Origin: Bradyrhizobium zhanjiangense
GTDB taxonomy: Bacteria > Pseudomonadota > Alphaproteobacteria > Rhizobiales > Xanthobacteraceae
NCBI RefSeq assembly: GCF_004114935.1
Contig: NZ_CP022221.1
Span: forward strand, 3,803,001-3,867,000
Length of the DNA: 64,000 nt
Reading direction: 5' to 3'
The translations under genes and the position numbers were made by a program. This document shows, in pieces, positions 25,210 to 32,655 of this stretch. Positions within the stretch are counted from its first letter, which is position 1; every line of letters begins with the position of its first letter. Under the pieces are notes generated by a model. The model saw nothing but the letters and a program-made list of their open reading frames with translations, ran no database searches and was not told where the DNA came from.

Positions 25210-25239
25210 GGGACCGGGCGAGTTGTCTCGTCCGGTCCC
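25210..25239. terminator. Bidirectional terminator-like hairpin
   Basis: GGGACCGGGCGAG and CTCGTCCGGTCCC form a 13-bp stem with one G-U pair and a TTGT loop. It lies between the convergent genes ending at 25180 and 25260. There is no clear U tract, so factor-independent activity is uncertain. Confidence 0.6.
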
Positions 25240-25259
25240 GGCCATCAAGCCTTCATCGA

Positions 25260-25589
25260 TTACCAGCGGTCGTCGACACCGACGCCAACGCTGACGCCAG
25301 GTGCGCGAATGCCGACGCCGGCGCGCGGACCGTCATCCCAATCGCGATGGTAGGTCCGACGTTCATAATAGCGTTCGCGCGGCATGTAGTCATAGGAATC
25401 TCGCACGATCACACGCGAACCGCTGCGCGTGCGATAGCAGCGGCCGGCGTCGTCGCAGACAAGTCGTACCTGCTGGACGAGATCCGGATTGGTGTACTCG
25501 CTGCTCGTGTAGATGTCGGAAGCCTTCGCGCTCGATGCGGCTGCCAAAGCACCGACGCCCGCCAACAGCGCAACAGTCAACGTCCTCAT
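25260..25589 (-). CDS. Small secreted Arg/Tyr-rich hypothetical protein
   Basis: The 109-residue product has a signal peptide (ALLAGVGALAAASSAKASD) and a mature part rich in Arg, Tyr and Asp (YDYMPRERYYERRTYHRDWD). A Cys pair (VCDDAGRCY) could form a disulfide. The second of two adjacent ATGs (25589) is preferred because AGGAGG is then five bases upstream. Similar secreted proteins are frequent in rhizobia; the function is unknown. Confidence 0.7.
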   Translation of the reverse strand: MRTLTVALLAGVGALAAASSAKASDIYTSSEYTNPDLVQQVRLVCDDAGRCYRTRSGSRVIVRDSYDYMPRERYYERRTYHRDWDDGPRAGVGIRAPGVSVGVGVDDRW

Positions 25590-25702
25590 CATGTCCTCCT
25601 CGAAACTGCCCTCGGCGGTAACAAGAAAGGGAGGCGATGTTCGTTCCCGTCGGCGATGCTGGTTTTTCCCCGGAACCGCAGCTTCGTTAGAGCGATTTGT
25701 TC

Positions 25703-26107
25703 CTAAATCGGCTGGTAAGTTTCGGTCCCGCAGATGTCGTCGGCTTCCGCACGCCGGCGGTCGACGACCCTTCCGCCGGTGATGGTCACGATGTAGGTCT
25801 GGGCGCCCAGCGACGTACCGGTCGCGGACGTGAGCTGCGCGCGGACGCAGGCCGTCCAGCCCGGTCCTCGCACCTCGCGATGGGGTGGGGCGACGTGCAC
25901 CTCACGCGGATAGGACGTGTTCAGGAAGACCACGTCGATCTGCTCGCGCACCACGCGCTTGACGTCGGGGGCCGGCTCGGGTGGCGGTTGCTCGGCTTCC
26001 TTCATGCGCATGAACTCGGGCACCGGCGCGCGGCTGTCGGCAAAGCCGCAGGCACCGAGTGCGAGCGCGCCGGCGAGCAGCGCCGCATGAGCAATGATCC
26101 GCAACAT
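25703..26107 (-). CDS. Probable lipoprotein
   Basis: The 134-residue product has a lipoprotein signal ending LALGACGFADS, whose Cys20 would be lipidated. The mature part contains a conserved-looking segment (YPREVHVAPPHREVRGPGWT, ACVRAQLTSATG) and two further cysteines. It is most likely anchored in the outer membrane and exposed to the periplasm. No named family is recognised. Confidence 0.75.
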   Translation of the reverse strand: MLRIIAHAALLAGALALGACGFADSRAPVPEFMRMKEAEQPPPEPAPDVKRVVREQIDVVFLNTSYPREVHVAPPHREVRGPGWTACVRAQLTSATGTSLGAQTYIVTITGGRVVDRRRAEADDICGTETYQPI

Positions 26108-26261
26108 ACCTGAAGGTCCCCCCGGCGCGCCAACACATAGGCACGAATGCGATCAGGCGAAGTCCCGCCCGATCAAGATTTGCTGAAGTCTTGGAACCCG
26201 CGCCATTTGCTATTACGCGATTGCAGGCTAGCTTGTACCCCAGGCGAGGGGGATTGCATTC

Positions 26262-26492
26262 ATGAGGATTCTGGTGATAGCGGCCGCGGTGCTGGCGCTG
26301 GCGGGAAGCGTGGCTCAGGCGCAGATGGGCGCCGGCAGCAAGCGCCATGGCAACGACGCCAAGGCGGACAACAAGCCCAAGGTCGACGAAAAGGCCTACA
26401 GGGCCGCGCTCGAGCGCATTCCCGAGCCCAAGGAAAAGTACGATCCGTGGGGTGGGGCCCGCCCCAGCGAACCCGCCAAGAAGTCGAAATAG
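26262..26492 (+). CDS. Small secreted protein of the KAY-DPWG family, paralogue 1
   Basis: The 76-residue product has a signal peptide (VLALAGSVAQAQ) and a charged mature part with KAYRAALERIPEPKEKYDPW then GGARPSEP. The same pattern, KAYKETLKKIPDSKASNDPW then GGMRSDPP, occurs in the gene at 30253-30546, so the two are paralogues. It ends 13 bp before the probable TTG start of the PQQ dehydrogenase and is likely co-transcribed. Its function is unknown; a periplasmic accessory or stability factor is possible. Confidence 0.75.
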   Translation: MRILVIAAAVLALAGSVAQAQMGAGSKRHGNDAKADNKPKVDEKAYRAALERIPEPKEKYDPWGGARPSEPAKKSK

Positions 26493-26505
26493 AACGAGGC
26501 GGGCG

Positions 26506-28542
26506 TTGCGGATCCACCTGCGCGTTGCTGCCGCATTCGTTACGCTCCTGTCGTTTGCCGTGCCGCCGTCTTTCGCTTGGGAGAGCTGGGGCGGCGATCC
26601 CGGCGGTTCGCGCTTCTCGCCACTGCAGGAGATCTCGCCGGGCAATGTCGGCCAGCTCGTCCGCGCCTTCGAATATCACACCGGCGATCTCACGGCACGC
26701 TCGCCCGAGCTGATGCGGCGAACCAAATTCCAGGCAACGCCGCTGTTCGTCGAAGGCAGCCTGATCTTCTGCACGCCCTTCAACGAGGTCATCGCGCTCG
26801 ATCCCGGCACGGGCGCGCAGAAATGGCGCTATGATCCGAAGATCGCGATCAACCAGCGCCCCGCCAATCGCTATGTCTGCCGCGGCGTCACCTATTGGGT
26901 CGACGACACGGCGCCGCCGGATGCCGCCTGCCGCGCGCGCATCTTCATGGGCACGAACGACGTCCGCCTGATCGCGCTCGATGCGAAGACAGGCGTTCCC
27001 TGTGCCGGATTTGGCAATGGCGGTGAGATCAAGCTCGATATCGGAATGGCCCTGGAATGGCCGGGCGAATTCCAGATCACCTCGCCGCCGGCGGTCGGCC
27101 GCGGTGTCGTCGTAGTCGGATCTGCGATCGGCGACAACCGCCGTGTCGACGCGCCGAGCGGCGTGGTGCGAGCGTTCGATGCGCGCAGCGGCCAGCCACG
27201 CTGGACCTTCGAGCCGCTCAAGCGCGAAGGCATCGAAGCCGGTCACGCCAATGTCTGGGCGCCGATGTCGGTCGATGACGCGCGCGGATTCGTATTCCTG
27301 CCGACGTCGTCGCCCTCGCCGGATTTCTGGGGCGGCAAGCGGCCGGGCAACAACGAGCACGCCAATTCGGTGGTCGCGCTGCACATCGAGACCGGCGAAC
27401 TCGTATGGGCCTTTCAGATCGTGCGTCACGATGTCTGGGACTACGATCTGGCGGCGCAACCGACGCTGGCGCGCCTCGACACAGGTGAGGGCCAGCGCGA
27501 CGTCGTGATCCAGCCGACCAAGCAGGGTTTTGTCTTCGTGCTCGATCGCGACACCGGCAAGCCGGTCTGGCCCGTCGAGGAGCGCGCCGTGCCGCAGGAC
27601 GGCGCGGAAGGGGAAAGATTGTCGCCGACCCAGCCGTTCCCGACGCACGTGCCCGCGCTGACGTCGCAGACGATCTCGACCGATGATGCGCTCGCGCTAT
27701 TGCCTGCGCTGCGTCGCTCGTCCTGCGAGCGGCAATTCGCGGAGGCGCACAATGAGGGCCTGTTCACGCCGCCTTCGAGGCAGGGCACGCTGTTGTTTCC
27801 ATTCACCGGTGGCGGGGTGAACTGGGGCAGTGCCGCCTTCGATCCGGTCAGCCAGATCCTCTACGCCAACACCAGCCGCGCCGTGCATCGCGTCAAGCTG
27901 ATCCCGCGCGCGGAAGCTGTCGGGTTCAATCCGCCGCCCGGTCATGATTTCGGCCAGCAGCGTGGCACGCCGTTCGCGATGACGCGCGCGGTGGTGATGT
28001 CGCCGCTCGGTTTGCTCTGCAACAAGCCGCCCTGGGGCGAGATGGTCGCGGTCGATCTGAAAGCCGGAAAAATCCTGTGGCGTTCGACGGTCGGCACCAC
28101 CGAGGATCTTGCACCGCTCGGCGTGCCGTTGCCGTGGGGCGCGCCGCTCGTCAACGGGCTCGCGGTCACCGCAGGCGGGCTCGTCTTCACCGGAGCGATG
28201 GACGCCTATTTGCGCGCCTTCGATGCGCGGAGCGGCAGGGAGCTGTGGCAGGGCCGGTTGCCGGTCCCGGGTGTCGCCAATCCCATAACCTATCTCTGGC
28301 AGGGCGAGCAATATGTCGCGATCGGCGCCGGCGGCCACTCCGAGGCAGGCACTTCGATCGGCGACAGCGTCGTTGCGTTTCGCCTGGCGCGGCCGGGCGA
28401 GGCACCATCGCTATGGTCGCGCACCATCGATCGTCCCGGCGGACGATTTCTTGCAGCGTCCTCAACGATCGCGCTCGCGGTCGTCGCGTTTGCGATTGCA
28501 AGCCTGCGCTGGCGTCGCCGCCGTCGTATCGCGCGATCATGA
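26506..28542 (+). CDS. PQQ-dependent dehydrogenase (glucose dehydrogenase-like quinoprotein)
   Basis: The 678-residue quinoprotein has a beta-propeller starting WESWGGDPGGSRFSPLQEIS and the tail-end motif GAPLVNGLAVTAGGLVFTGAMD typical of PQQ alcohol/sugar dehydrogenases. The family motif appears as FQIVRHDVWDYDLAAQPTLA. An N-terminal export signal (VAAAFVTLLSFAVPPSFAW) suggests a periplasmic enzyme. A C-terminal membrane helix (about 645-668, followed by RWRRRRRIARS) would anchor it, unlike classic glucose dehydrogenase with five N-terminal helices. No ATG exists before the signal in this frame without reading through the previous gene, so I take the TTG at 26506, after GAGGCGG. The substrate is unknown. 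Confidence 0.87.
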   Translation: MRIHLRVAAAFVTLLSFAVPPSFAWESWGGDPGGSRFSPLQEISPGNVGQLVRAFEYHTGDLTARSPELMRRTKFQATPLFVEGSLIFCTPFNEVIALDPGTGAQKWRYDPKIAINQRPANRYVCRGVTYWVDDTAPPDAACRARIFMGTNDVRLIALDAKTGVPCAGFGNGGEIKLDIGMALEWPGEFQITSPPAVGRGVVVVGSAIGDNRRVDAPSGVVRAFDARSGQPRWTFEPLKREGIEAGHANVWAPMSVDDARGFVFLPTSSPSPDFWGGKRPGNNEHANSVVALHIETGELVWAFQIVRHDVWDYDLAAQPTLARLDTGEGQRDVVIQPTKQGFVFVLDRDTGKPVWPVEERAVPQDGAEGERLSPTQPFPTHVPALTSQTISTDDALALLPALRRSSCERQFAEAHNEGLFTPPSRQGTLLFPFTGGGVNWGSAAFDPVSQILYANTSRAVHRVKLIPRAEAVGFNPPPGHDFGQQRGTPFAMTRAVVMSPLGLLCNKPPWGEMVAVDLKAGKILWRSTVGTTEDLAPLGVPLPWGAPLVNGLAVTAGGLVFTGAMDAYLRAFDARSGRELWQGRLPVPGVANPITYLWQGEQYVAIGAGGHSEAGTSIGDSVVAFRLARPGEAPSLWSRTIDRPGGRFLAASSTIALAVVAFAIASLRWRRRRRIARS

Positions 28543-28586
28543 TCGTGTTGTGGATGCGATGCGAACGATCGTTCACATCGCGCGCG

Positions 28587-28829
28587 CTATTGCACGAAAG
28601 CAAGGCCGACGCGTTTGTCGCTGCGCCACACGGGGCGGCAAGTCCGCACGAAATTGTCGCACGAAATCGATAACTTGAAGCTCTGCGGCAGCGTTGTGGG
28701 GGCGTCGAGATCGACGGCAGCGCCGCCGGTCGATATGTTTCTCACCGTGCATGCGATTCCGCTATTTTCAAAGGTGATCCTGCCCCCCTTGAAAACGCGG
28801 TGACGCTGCGTTGCACGCCTCTCAATCAT
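28587..28829 (-). CDS. PilZ domain protein
   Basis: The 80-residue product is a single PilZ domain. The c-di-GMP-binding RxxxR region is near the N-terminus (RRATQRHRVFKGG), and the second motif is NISTGGAAVDL, equivalent to D/NxSxxG. Stand-alone PilZ proteins act as c-di-GMP effectors in motility, polysaccharide or adhesion control. It is convergent with the PQQ dehydrogenase and divergent from the HdeA-like gene. Confidence 0.88.
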   Translation of the reverse strand: MIERRATQRHRVFKGGRITFENSGIACTVRNISTGGAAVDLDAPTTLPQSFKLSISCDNFVRTCRPVWRSDKRVGLAFVQ

Positions 28830-28840
28830 CTGCGTTCATC

Positions 28841-28856
28841 CACAATGACCATTGTG
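28841..28856. promoter_or_regulatory. Palindrome between PilZ and HdeA-like genes
   Basis: CACAATG-AC-CATTGTG is a perfect 7-bp inverted repeat in the divergent intergenic region, 12 bp upstream of the pilZ start codon. It could be an operator for either gene; no factor is assigned. Confidence 0.4.
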
Positions 28857-28994
28857 AAATAGCGCATAGAAATTACCTTGAACTCAACTCAATACTGGCG
28901 CTACTTGCACAGCGCTTCAGGCTTCGTTTACCACGTTGATGCGGACGATCTCTCCGCCGACTTTCCTGACAAGCCCTTTATGGCGTTCGCGCCG

Positions 28995-29300
28995 ATGAAG
29001 ATACTGATGAAGACCATGCTTTCGATTCTGTTCGCTGCAGCGCTCTCGCTGTCGTCCATGCCCGCCCACGCCATCAAGTGGGACCTCTCGACCATGAGCT
29101 GCAAGCAATTCCTCGAGAGTGGCGAAGACAACATCCAAGTCGTACTGACCTGGATGGACGGCTGGTACAAGGGCGACAAGGACAACGCGATCATCGACAC
29201 CGACGTGTTCATCGAGAACGCCAAGAAGTTCGGCGCCTATTGCGGAAAAAATCCGAACGTCAGCATCGTGACCGCGGCCGACGAGGTGCTCGGCAAGTAA
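28995..29300 (+). CDS. HdeA/HdeB-like periplasmic protein
   Basis: The 101-residue product has a signal peptide (MLSILFAAALSLSSMPAHAI) and a mature part of about 75 residues with TMSCKQFLES and GAYCGKNP. The two cysteines and the Trp-rich VLTWMDGWYKG segment are the HdeA-family pattern. HdeA-type proteins are acid-activated periplasmic chaperones. An in-frame start further upstream (28878) is possible but would add an unlikely 39-residue extension before the signal. A terminator follows. Confidence 0.78.
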   Translation: MKILMKTMLSILFAAALSLSSMPAHAIKWDLSTMSCKQFLESGEDNIQVVLTWMDGWYKGDKDNAIIDTDVFIENAKKFGAYCGKNPNVSIVTAADEVLGK

Positions 29301-29365
29301 CCTCGCGTGCGTGATGGCCGAAGCGCGATCGTAATCGCGTTTGCTGTCTCGACATGACTCCATTG

Positions 29366-29408
29366 AGAGCCGCGGTGCGCCTGGCGCTACCGCGGCTCTC
29401 TTCTTTTC
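29366..29408. terminator. Terminator between the HdeA-like and thioesterase genes
   Basis: GAGAGCCGCGG and CCGCGGCTCTC form a perfect 11-bp stem followed by TTCTTTT. It lies between convergent genes. The U tract favours the plus-strand HdeA-like transcript. Confidence 0.9.
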
Positions 29409-29417
29409 GTAGCACGG

Positions 29418-29882
29418 TCACCCCGGCAGCATCGCGAACGCGCTCGACACCATCGCAATCGGCTTGTTGTCGGAGGCCGAGAGCAGCGTGACGCGGCCAA
29501 AGCTCATGGTGCGCCCGAGCCGCACCACGCGCGCGTCCGCCAGCACGTCCGAGGAGGAGGCTGCGCGCATGAAATGCGTGGTCTGGTCGACCGTGGTCAT
29601 CGGACGATAGCCGCGGTTGGCGGCGAGGATCGCGATCACCATCGCGGTGTCGGCGAGCGCCATCAGCGCCTGGCCGCAGACCACGCCGCCGTTCCGGCAC
29701 AGCCGTTCCGAAAACGGCATGCGCAGCAGGGCACCCGGCTGCCAGTCCGGCGCATCCGCTTGCTGTGCGTGCTCGATGCGCTCGATCGAGAGGTCGAGAT
29801 CCTGGACCCAGGGCGCAAAGACCTCGCCGAGGATGCGTTTGGCGTCAGTGATGCCGAACTCGGCGTCTGGCTGCGTTTGCAT
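29418..29882 (-). CDS. PaaI-family thioesterase-like hotdog protein
   Basis: The 154-residue protein has a single hotdog fold. It shows GGVVCGQALMALADTAMVIA, where the Gly-x-x-x-Gly and the helix Asp match the PaaI/4HBT catalytic region, and MTTVDQTTHFMRAASSSDVL. It probably hydrolyses an acyl-CoA. The ATG at 29882 is preceded by GGAGGG at a somewhat long 11-base distance; an ATG six codons earlier has no such site. No operon partners are present. Confidence 0.8.
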   Translation of the reverse strand: MQTQPDAEFGITDAKRILGEVFAPWVQDLDLSIERIEHAQQADAPDWQPGALLRMPFSERLCRNGGVVCGQALMALADTAMVIAILAANRGYRPMTTVDQTTHFMRAASSSDVLADARVVRLGRTMSFGRVTLLSASDNKPIAMVSSAFAMLPG

Positions 29883-30030
29883 TGCTGTCGTTCCCTCCAT
29901 TATGGCCGGATGTTTCGCCTCATTCTGCGCGCATCGGCGCGGCAAAGTCACCCGGTCTGGCGCCGGTCTCTTCGGCTTGAAAATGCCCGACTTCGCCCGA
30001 TATGATGGCGCGCTTGGGTACGGGTGGATG

Positions 30031-30162
30031 ATGTTGCGTCGATGTGTCCTGGTCTTTTGTCTGGCTGCGCTCGGCCTTGCGCTGAACGGGTGCACCAAAT
30101 GCGGCCCGATCTGGGACGACTGGCTGCATGCGCCGAAATCGTGCAGATCGGACCGGCTCTAG
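30031..30162 (+). CDS. Very small lipoprotein
   Basis: The gene encodes 43 residues. A lipoprotein signal ends LALNGCTKCGPIWDDW, so a Cys at about residue 21 would be lipidated, leaving a short mature peptide with two more Cys. GGGTGG precedes two adjacent ATGs; the second is used here. The size and Cys pattern suggest a conserved small envelope protein of unknown function. Confidence 0.55.
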   Translation: MLRRCVLVFCLAALGLALNGCTKCGPIWDDWLHAPKSCRSDRL

Positions 30163-30252
30163 CGGCCAGGCGGCGCTGAGGTCGCGGTCGGCCGCGACAA
30201 GGATGACGAGGCGCGGGCGATCCGCGCTTCATGGATGATCAAGGAGTGGATG

Positions 30253-30546
30253 ATGAAGCTTTTCCGTTTGGCCGCGGTGCTGGCCGTGCTGGCGGGACCG
30301 GCCTACGCGCAAATGCCCAATCTCAATTTGCTGCAGGAAGGCCCGGGCAAGACCCCCGAGGAGAAGGCCGCGGACGCCGAGCGTGAAAAGGCCTACAAGG
30401 AAACGCTGAAGAAGATTCCGGACTCCAAGGCATCCAACGATCCCTGGGGCGGCATGCGCTCCGATCCGCCGAAACAATCGGCGGCGCCGAAGGCCTCGGC
30501 CGCGACCAGCGCGTCGAAGAAGAAATCCGGCACGGCCGCCAATTGA
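30253..30546 (+). CDS. Small secreted protein of the KAY-DPWG family, paralogue 2
   Basis: The 97-residue product has a signal peptide (LAAVLAVLAGPAYAQ) and a charged mature part. It shares the pattern KAYxxxLxxIPxxKxxxDPW-GGxR with the gene at 26262-26492. A Lys/Ala/Ser-rich tail follows. AAGGAG six bases before the ATG at 30253 decides the start. The paralogues lie 4 kb apart but not in the same operon. No known domain is recognised. Confidence 0.75.
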   Translation: MKLFRLAAVLAVLAGPAYAQMPNLNLLQEGPGKTPEEKAADAEREKAYKETLKKIPDSKASNDPWGGMRSDPPKQSAAPKASAATSASKKKSGTAAN

Positions 30547-30646
30547 CCTGCCACCGCCCGGGGGGCGGGCCTCCGGGTGGGACTCCTCTTTGCCCTGCCG
30601 GCCTCCTACATCTCGCAAGAGAGTATTGCGTAGAGGAGGACGGGAC

Positions 30647-30901
30647 ATGGCCGATCGTCCGCGGGATCTCGCCGAACGGATGGCGCGCCGGCGCAAGATG
30701 GGCGGCAAGCCGGACCATGCGACCGGCGACGGCTATCTGCGTGAGACCTTCACGCTGCCGCGCGCAGCGGCAAGGGCGAGGGCGGAGGCCTTCTTCGCCC
30801 GCTACCCCAAGGCTGGCTATATGAGCGCGGTCGAGACCTGGCGCGAATTGCCCGGTGGCGACATCGAATTCACCATGCGGCGGTTGCCCAGCGCGGATTA
30901 G
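30647..30901 (+). CDS. Small basic hypothetical protein
   Basis: The 84-residue soluble protein begins MADRPRDLAERMARRRKMGG and ends with an acidic-to-neutral helix (AVETWRELPGGDIEFTMRRL). GAGGAGG upstream supports the start. It contains no membrane segment or motif I recognise. Its stop codon lies directly against repeat B copy 2. Confidence 0.65.
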   Translation: MADRPRDLAERMARRRKMGGKPDHATGDGYLRETFTLPRAAARARAEAFFARYPKAGYMSAVETWRELPGGDIEFTMRRLPSAD

Positions 30902-31003
30902 AGCATGATCCGGAAAAGTGTGCAGCGGATTTCCGGAAAGATCATGCTCAAACAAGAGCCTAAAGGGTGATGACGATTCGTCCTAATCGCATCGCGCTTT
31001 AGG
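30902..31003. repeat. Dispersed repeat family B, copy 2
   Basis: AGCATGATCCGGAAAAG and GGAAAGATCATGCT form the outer palindrome. The second module (CTAAAGGGTGATGACGATTC, CTAATCGCATCGCGCTTTAG) follows. It matches copy 1 at 11651 closely. Confidence 0.9.
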
Positions 31004-31244
31004 GTCTCACCTTTTCGATCGTTTCTGCGACGATGCGGATCCGGAATACGGGCTCCTTGGCTTCGTCCAGCAGCTCCATGTGCCATTCGGAATTTTGCTG
31101 GAGCTTGCGGGCGATGCCGGCGGCCATGTCGGCGCAGACGCTGGTCATCTCCTTCCAGGCCGAATCGCGATCGTCAAATTCGCTTGCCTGGTCCGCGCAG
31201 CCGGAATAACGGCCGTTCCGGATTCGAAAGAAGTAGAGCGGCAT
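30999..31244 (-). CDS. DUF6894-like small protein
   Basis: The 81-residue protein opens MPLYFFRIRNGRYSGCADQA and continues with SEFDDRDSAWKEMTSVCADM and the end strand VFRIRIVAETIEK. This is the layout of the short DUF6894 family common in rhizobia. The function is unknown. A GTG three codons upstream is an alternative start. The gene end overlaps repeat B copy 2 by a few bases. Confidence 0.65.
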   Translation of the reverse strand: MPLYFFRIRNGRYSGCADQASEFDDRDSAWKEMTSVCADMAAGIARKLQQNSEWHMELLDEAKEPVFRIRIVAETIEKVRP

Positions 31245-31406
31245 GGCTGGCACCGATCACGCGTGACGGCCCAACCCCAAGGCCACGGGCGCGCAGTGCA
31301 ATCCCAAACCTCGATCAGATCAATTCCGGGCGGCTACGGGATAAATCCCCTGGGGCGCTGCGCCGCCGCTGATCTCACCCAGACGGGCGGGTTCAGGCCG
31401 TCTTGC

Positions 31407-31595
31407 TCAGGCCGTCTTGCGCTCGATGGCCTTCAGCTCGCGGTCGATACGCAGCTGCACCCGCCGGATCGCCAAGAGGTCGATCTTCGTCTCAGTTCTG
31501 CCGGTCTTGATTTGGTCGCCGATTCGGAACTGCCACTGCCAAATTCCCGGAACTGCCGTCTTGGCGACGGTGAACTCGACGCCCCTGTGATTCAT
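31407..31595 (-). CDS. Small hypothetical protein
   Basis: The 62-residue protein starts MNHRGVEFTVAKTAVPGIWQ and continues with WQFRIGDQIKTGRTETKIDL and a basic helix (AIRRVQLRIDRELKAIE). GGGAGG five bases before the ATG at 31595 argues strongly for this start over longer in-frame options. Similar short proteins occur in rhizobia. No function is known. Confidence 0.65.
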   Translation of the reverse strand: MNHRGVEFTVAKTAVPGIWQWQFRIGDQIKTGRTETKIDLLAIRRVQLRIDRELKAIERKTA

Positions 31596-31830
31596 GGTCA
31601 CCTCCCACGATTCACCTTCCATGCCCGTAACATGTTGGGCGTCATCATATGCCCGCGACAAGTGAAATCTGTCGATAAGTCCCGGACCGTTGACGGAAAC
31701 CGCGAGGGCGCGCATTCCGAAGCAAACGAGGTCGGATTCGGCGCCGCTTGCGCGCCGCCCCGGAACTCTGTTCATGGTCGGAGAACCACGGAGCAATCCG
31801 CGCGCGACGGCATGGGCCTTGCTTGGCCCG

Positions 31831-32163
31831 ATGACGGCAAGCAACCATGGGCGCCTCATGCTCGGCATTCCCCGCCGCTACTCTCATTTCGTCTTCGGCA
31901 TCATCCAGTCCGGACTGACCTCGCTGATCGCGGCAGGCATCGCCAGCCTTCCTGCAGGCAGCGCGATGGTCTTCCTCGGGCACTGGATGGTGTCGTGGCT
32001 GATCGCGTGGGCTGCGATGCTGCCGATCGTGCTGCTGGCGGCGCCCGCGATCCGCGCCGTCTCGCTGCGGCTGACGCGGGAGGAGAAGGAGCTGCGAACC
32101 GGTAGCTATGAAAAAACCCCGCCTGGGGAGAGCCAAGCGGGGCAAAGAGTTGTTGGAGGCTGA
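31831..32163 (+). CDS. DUF2798 family small membrane protein
   Basis: The 110-residue product carries GIPRRYSHFVFGIIQSGLTS and SHFVF...GHWMVSWLIAWAAMLPIVLL, the DUF2798 signature, with two membrane helices. The start is uncertain: 31831 (MTASNHGRLM) or 31858 (MLGIPRRYSH). It is divergent from the small gene at 31407. The function is unknown. Confidence 0.75.
   Translation: MTASNHGRLMLGIPRRYSHFVFGIIQSGLTSLIAAGIASLPAGSAMVFLGHWMVSWLIAWAAMLPIVLLAAPAIRAVSLRLTREEKELRTGSYEKTPPGESQAGQRVVGG
32108..32142 (-). terminator. Minus-strand intrinsic terminator without an upstream CDS
   Basis: Read on the minus strand, GCCCCGC and GCGGGG pair around a short loop and are followed by TTTTTT. It overlaps the 3' end of the DUF2798 gene. 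No minus-strand coding gene lies within 800 bp upstream of it. Confidence 0.75.
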
Positions 32164-32215
32164 GGTGCTGGGCTGCAACACCATAGCCAAGAGACCCTAA
32201 CTGGTTCGACTTACG
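32143..32215 (-). ncRNA. Candidate small RNA 1
   Basis: This is the minus-strand segment immediately before the terminator at 32108-32142. It contains the pyrimidine-rich CAGCCTCCAACAACTC, which could pair with ribosome-binding sites, and no credible coding frame. The 5' end is a guess. The call rests on the orphan terminator. Confidence 0.35.
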
Positions 32216-32299
32216 TCAGCCTGACAGGGCGCCAAAGCGGAGCGGGGCCGGCGTCGGCGTCCCGTTCGTCGCGCCGCGTTCGTCCATGCCCGCAAACAG

Positions 32300-32326
32300 A
32301 AAACCCCGCTCGCGGGGAGCGGGGTC
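32300..32326 (-). terminator. Second minus-strand orphan terminator
   Basis: On the minus strand GACCCCGCTC and GAGCGGGGTTTTC form a GC-rich hairpin followed by TTTTC. As with the one at 32108, no coding gene precedes it on that strand. Confidence 0.7.
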
Positions 32327-32386
32327 GTCGGCTGGGTATGGAGACCCGGTGTTGGTCCACCGGGCACGACGAGACTAGGCGATCAG
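32327..32386 (-). ncRNA. Candidate small RNA 2
   Basis: Upstream of the terminator at 32300 the minus strand shows a hairpin, CCCGGTGGACCAACACCGGG. Further upstream TTGCAC-N17-TGTAAG forms a good -35/-10 pair at about 32391-32419. Together with the terminator this outlines a transcript of roughly 85-90 nt with no coding frame. Confidence 0.45.
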
Positions 32387-32390
32387 GCTT

Positions 32391-32419
32391 ACACGCGCCT
32401 GACGGTGTCTGTGCAAGTC
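32391..32419 (-). promoter_or_regulatory. Predicted promoter of candidate small RNA 2
   Basis: On the minus strand -35 TTGCAC and -10 TGTAAG are separated by 17 bp. Transcription would begin near 32385. Confidence 0.4.
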
Positions 32420-32565
32420 GCGATCGCGCGGGCCGCAGACTGGCCTCGCGCCCGTCCCAATTTCGACATCCGGCCGCACAACTGGCGACACACGGGTCGG
32501 CAAGATTCCACACCGTCCGGCGCAGCCATGGGGGAAACGTGGCGCGGCGGCAACGGGGTGGCATC

Positions 32566-32655
32566 ATGGATAACGTAGAGCGGTCTTTCGCCGCCGCGAC
32601 GGCGGCTGGCTTCGTCGTGCTGGTGATCGGCCTCGTGCTGCTGGCGCTGCTGTAA
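32566..32655 (+). CDS. Putative 29-residue single-pass membrane peptide
   Basis: The peptide MDNVERSFAAATAAGFVVLV followed by IGLVLLALL is a short polar head and one membrane helix. GGGGTGG lies four bases before the ATG. Such small membrane proteins are often missed in annotation, but nothing else supports it. Confidence 0.4.
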   Translation: MDNVERSFAAATAAGFVVLVIGLVLLALL

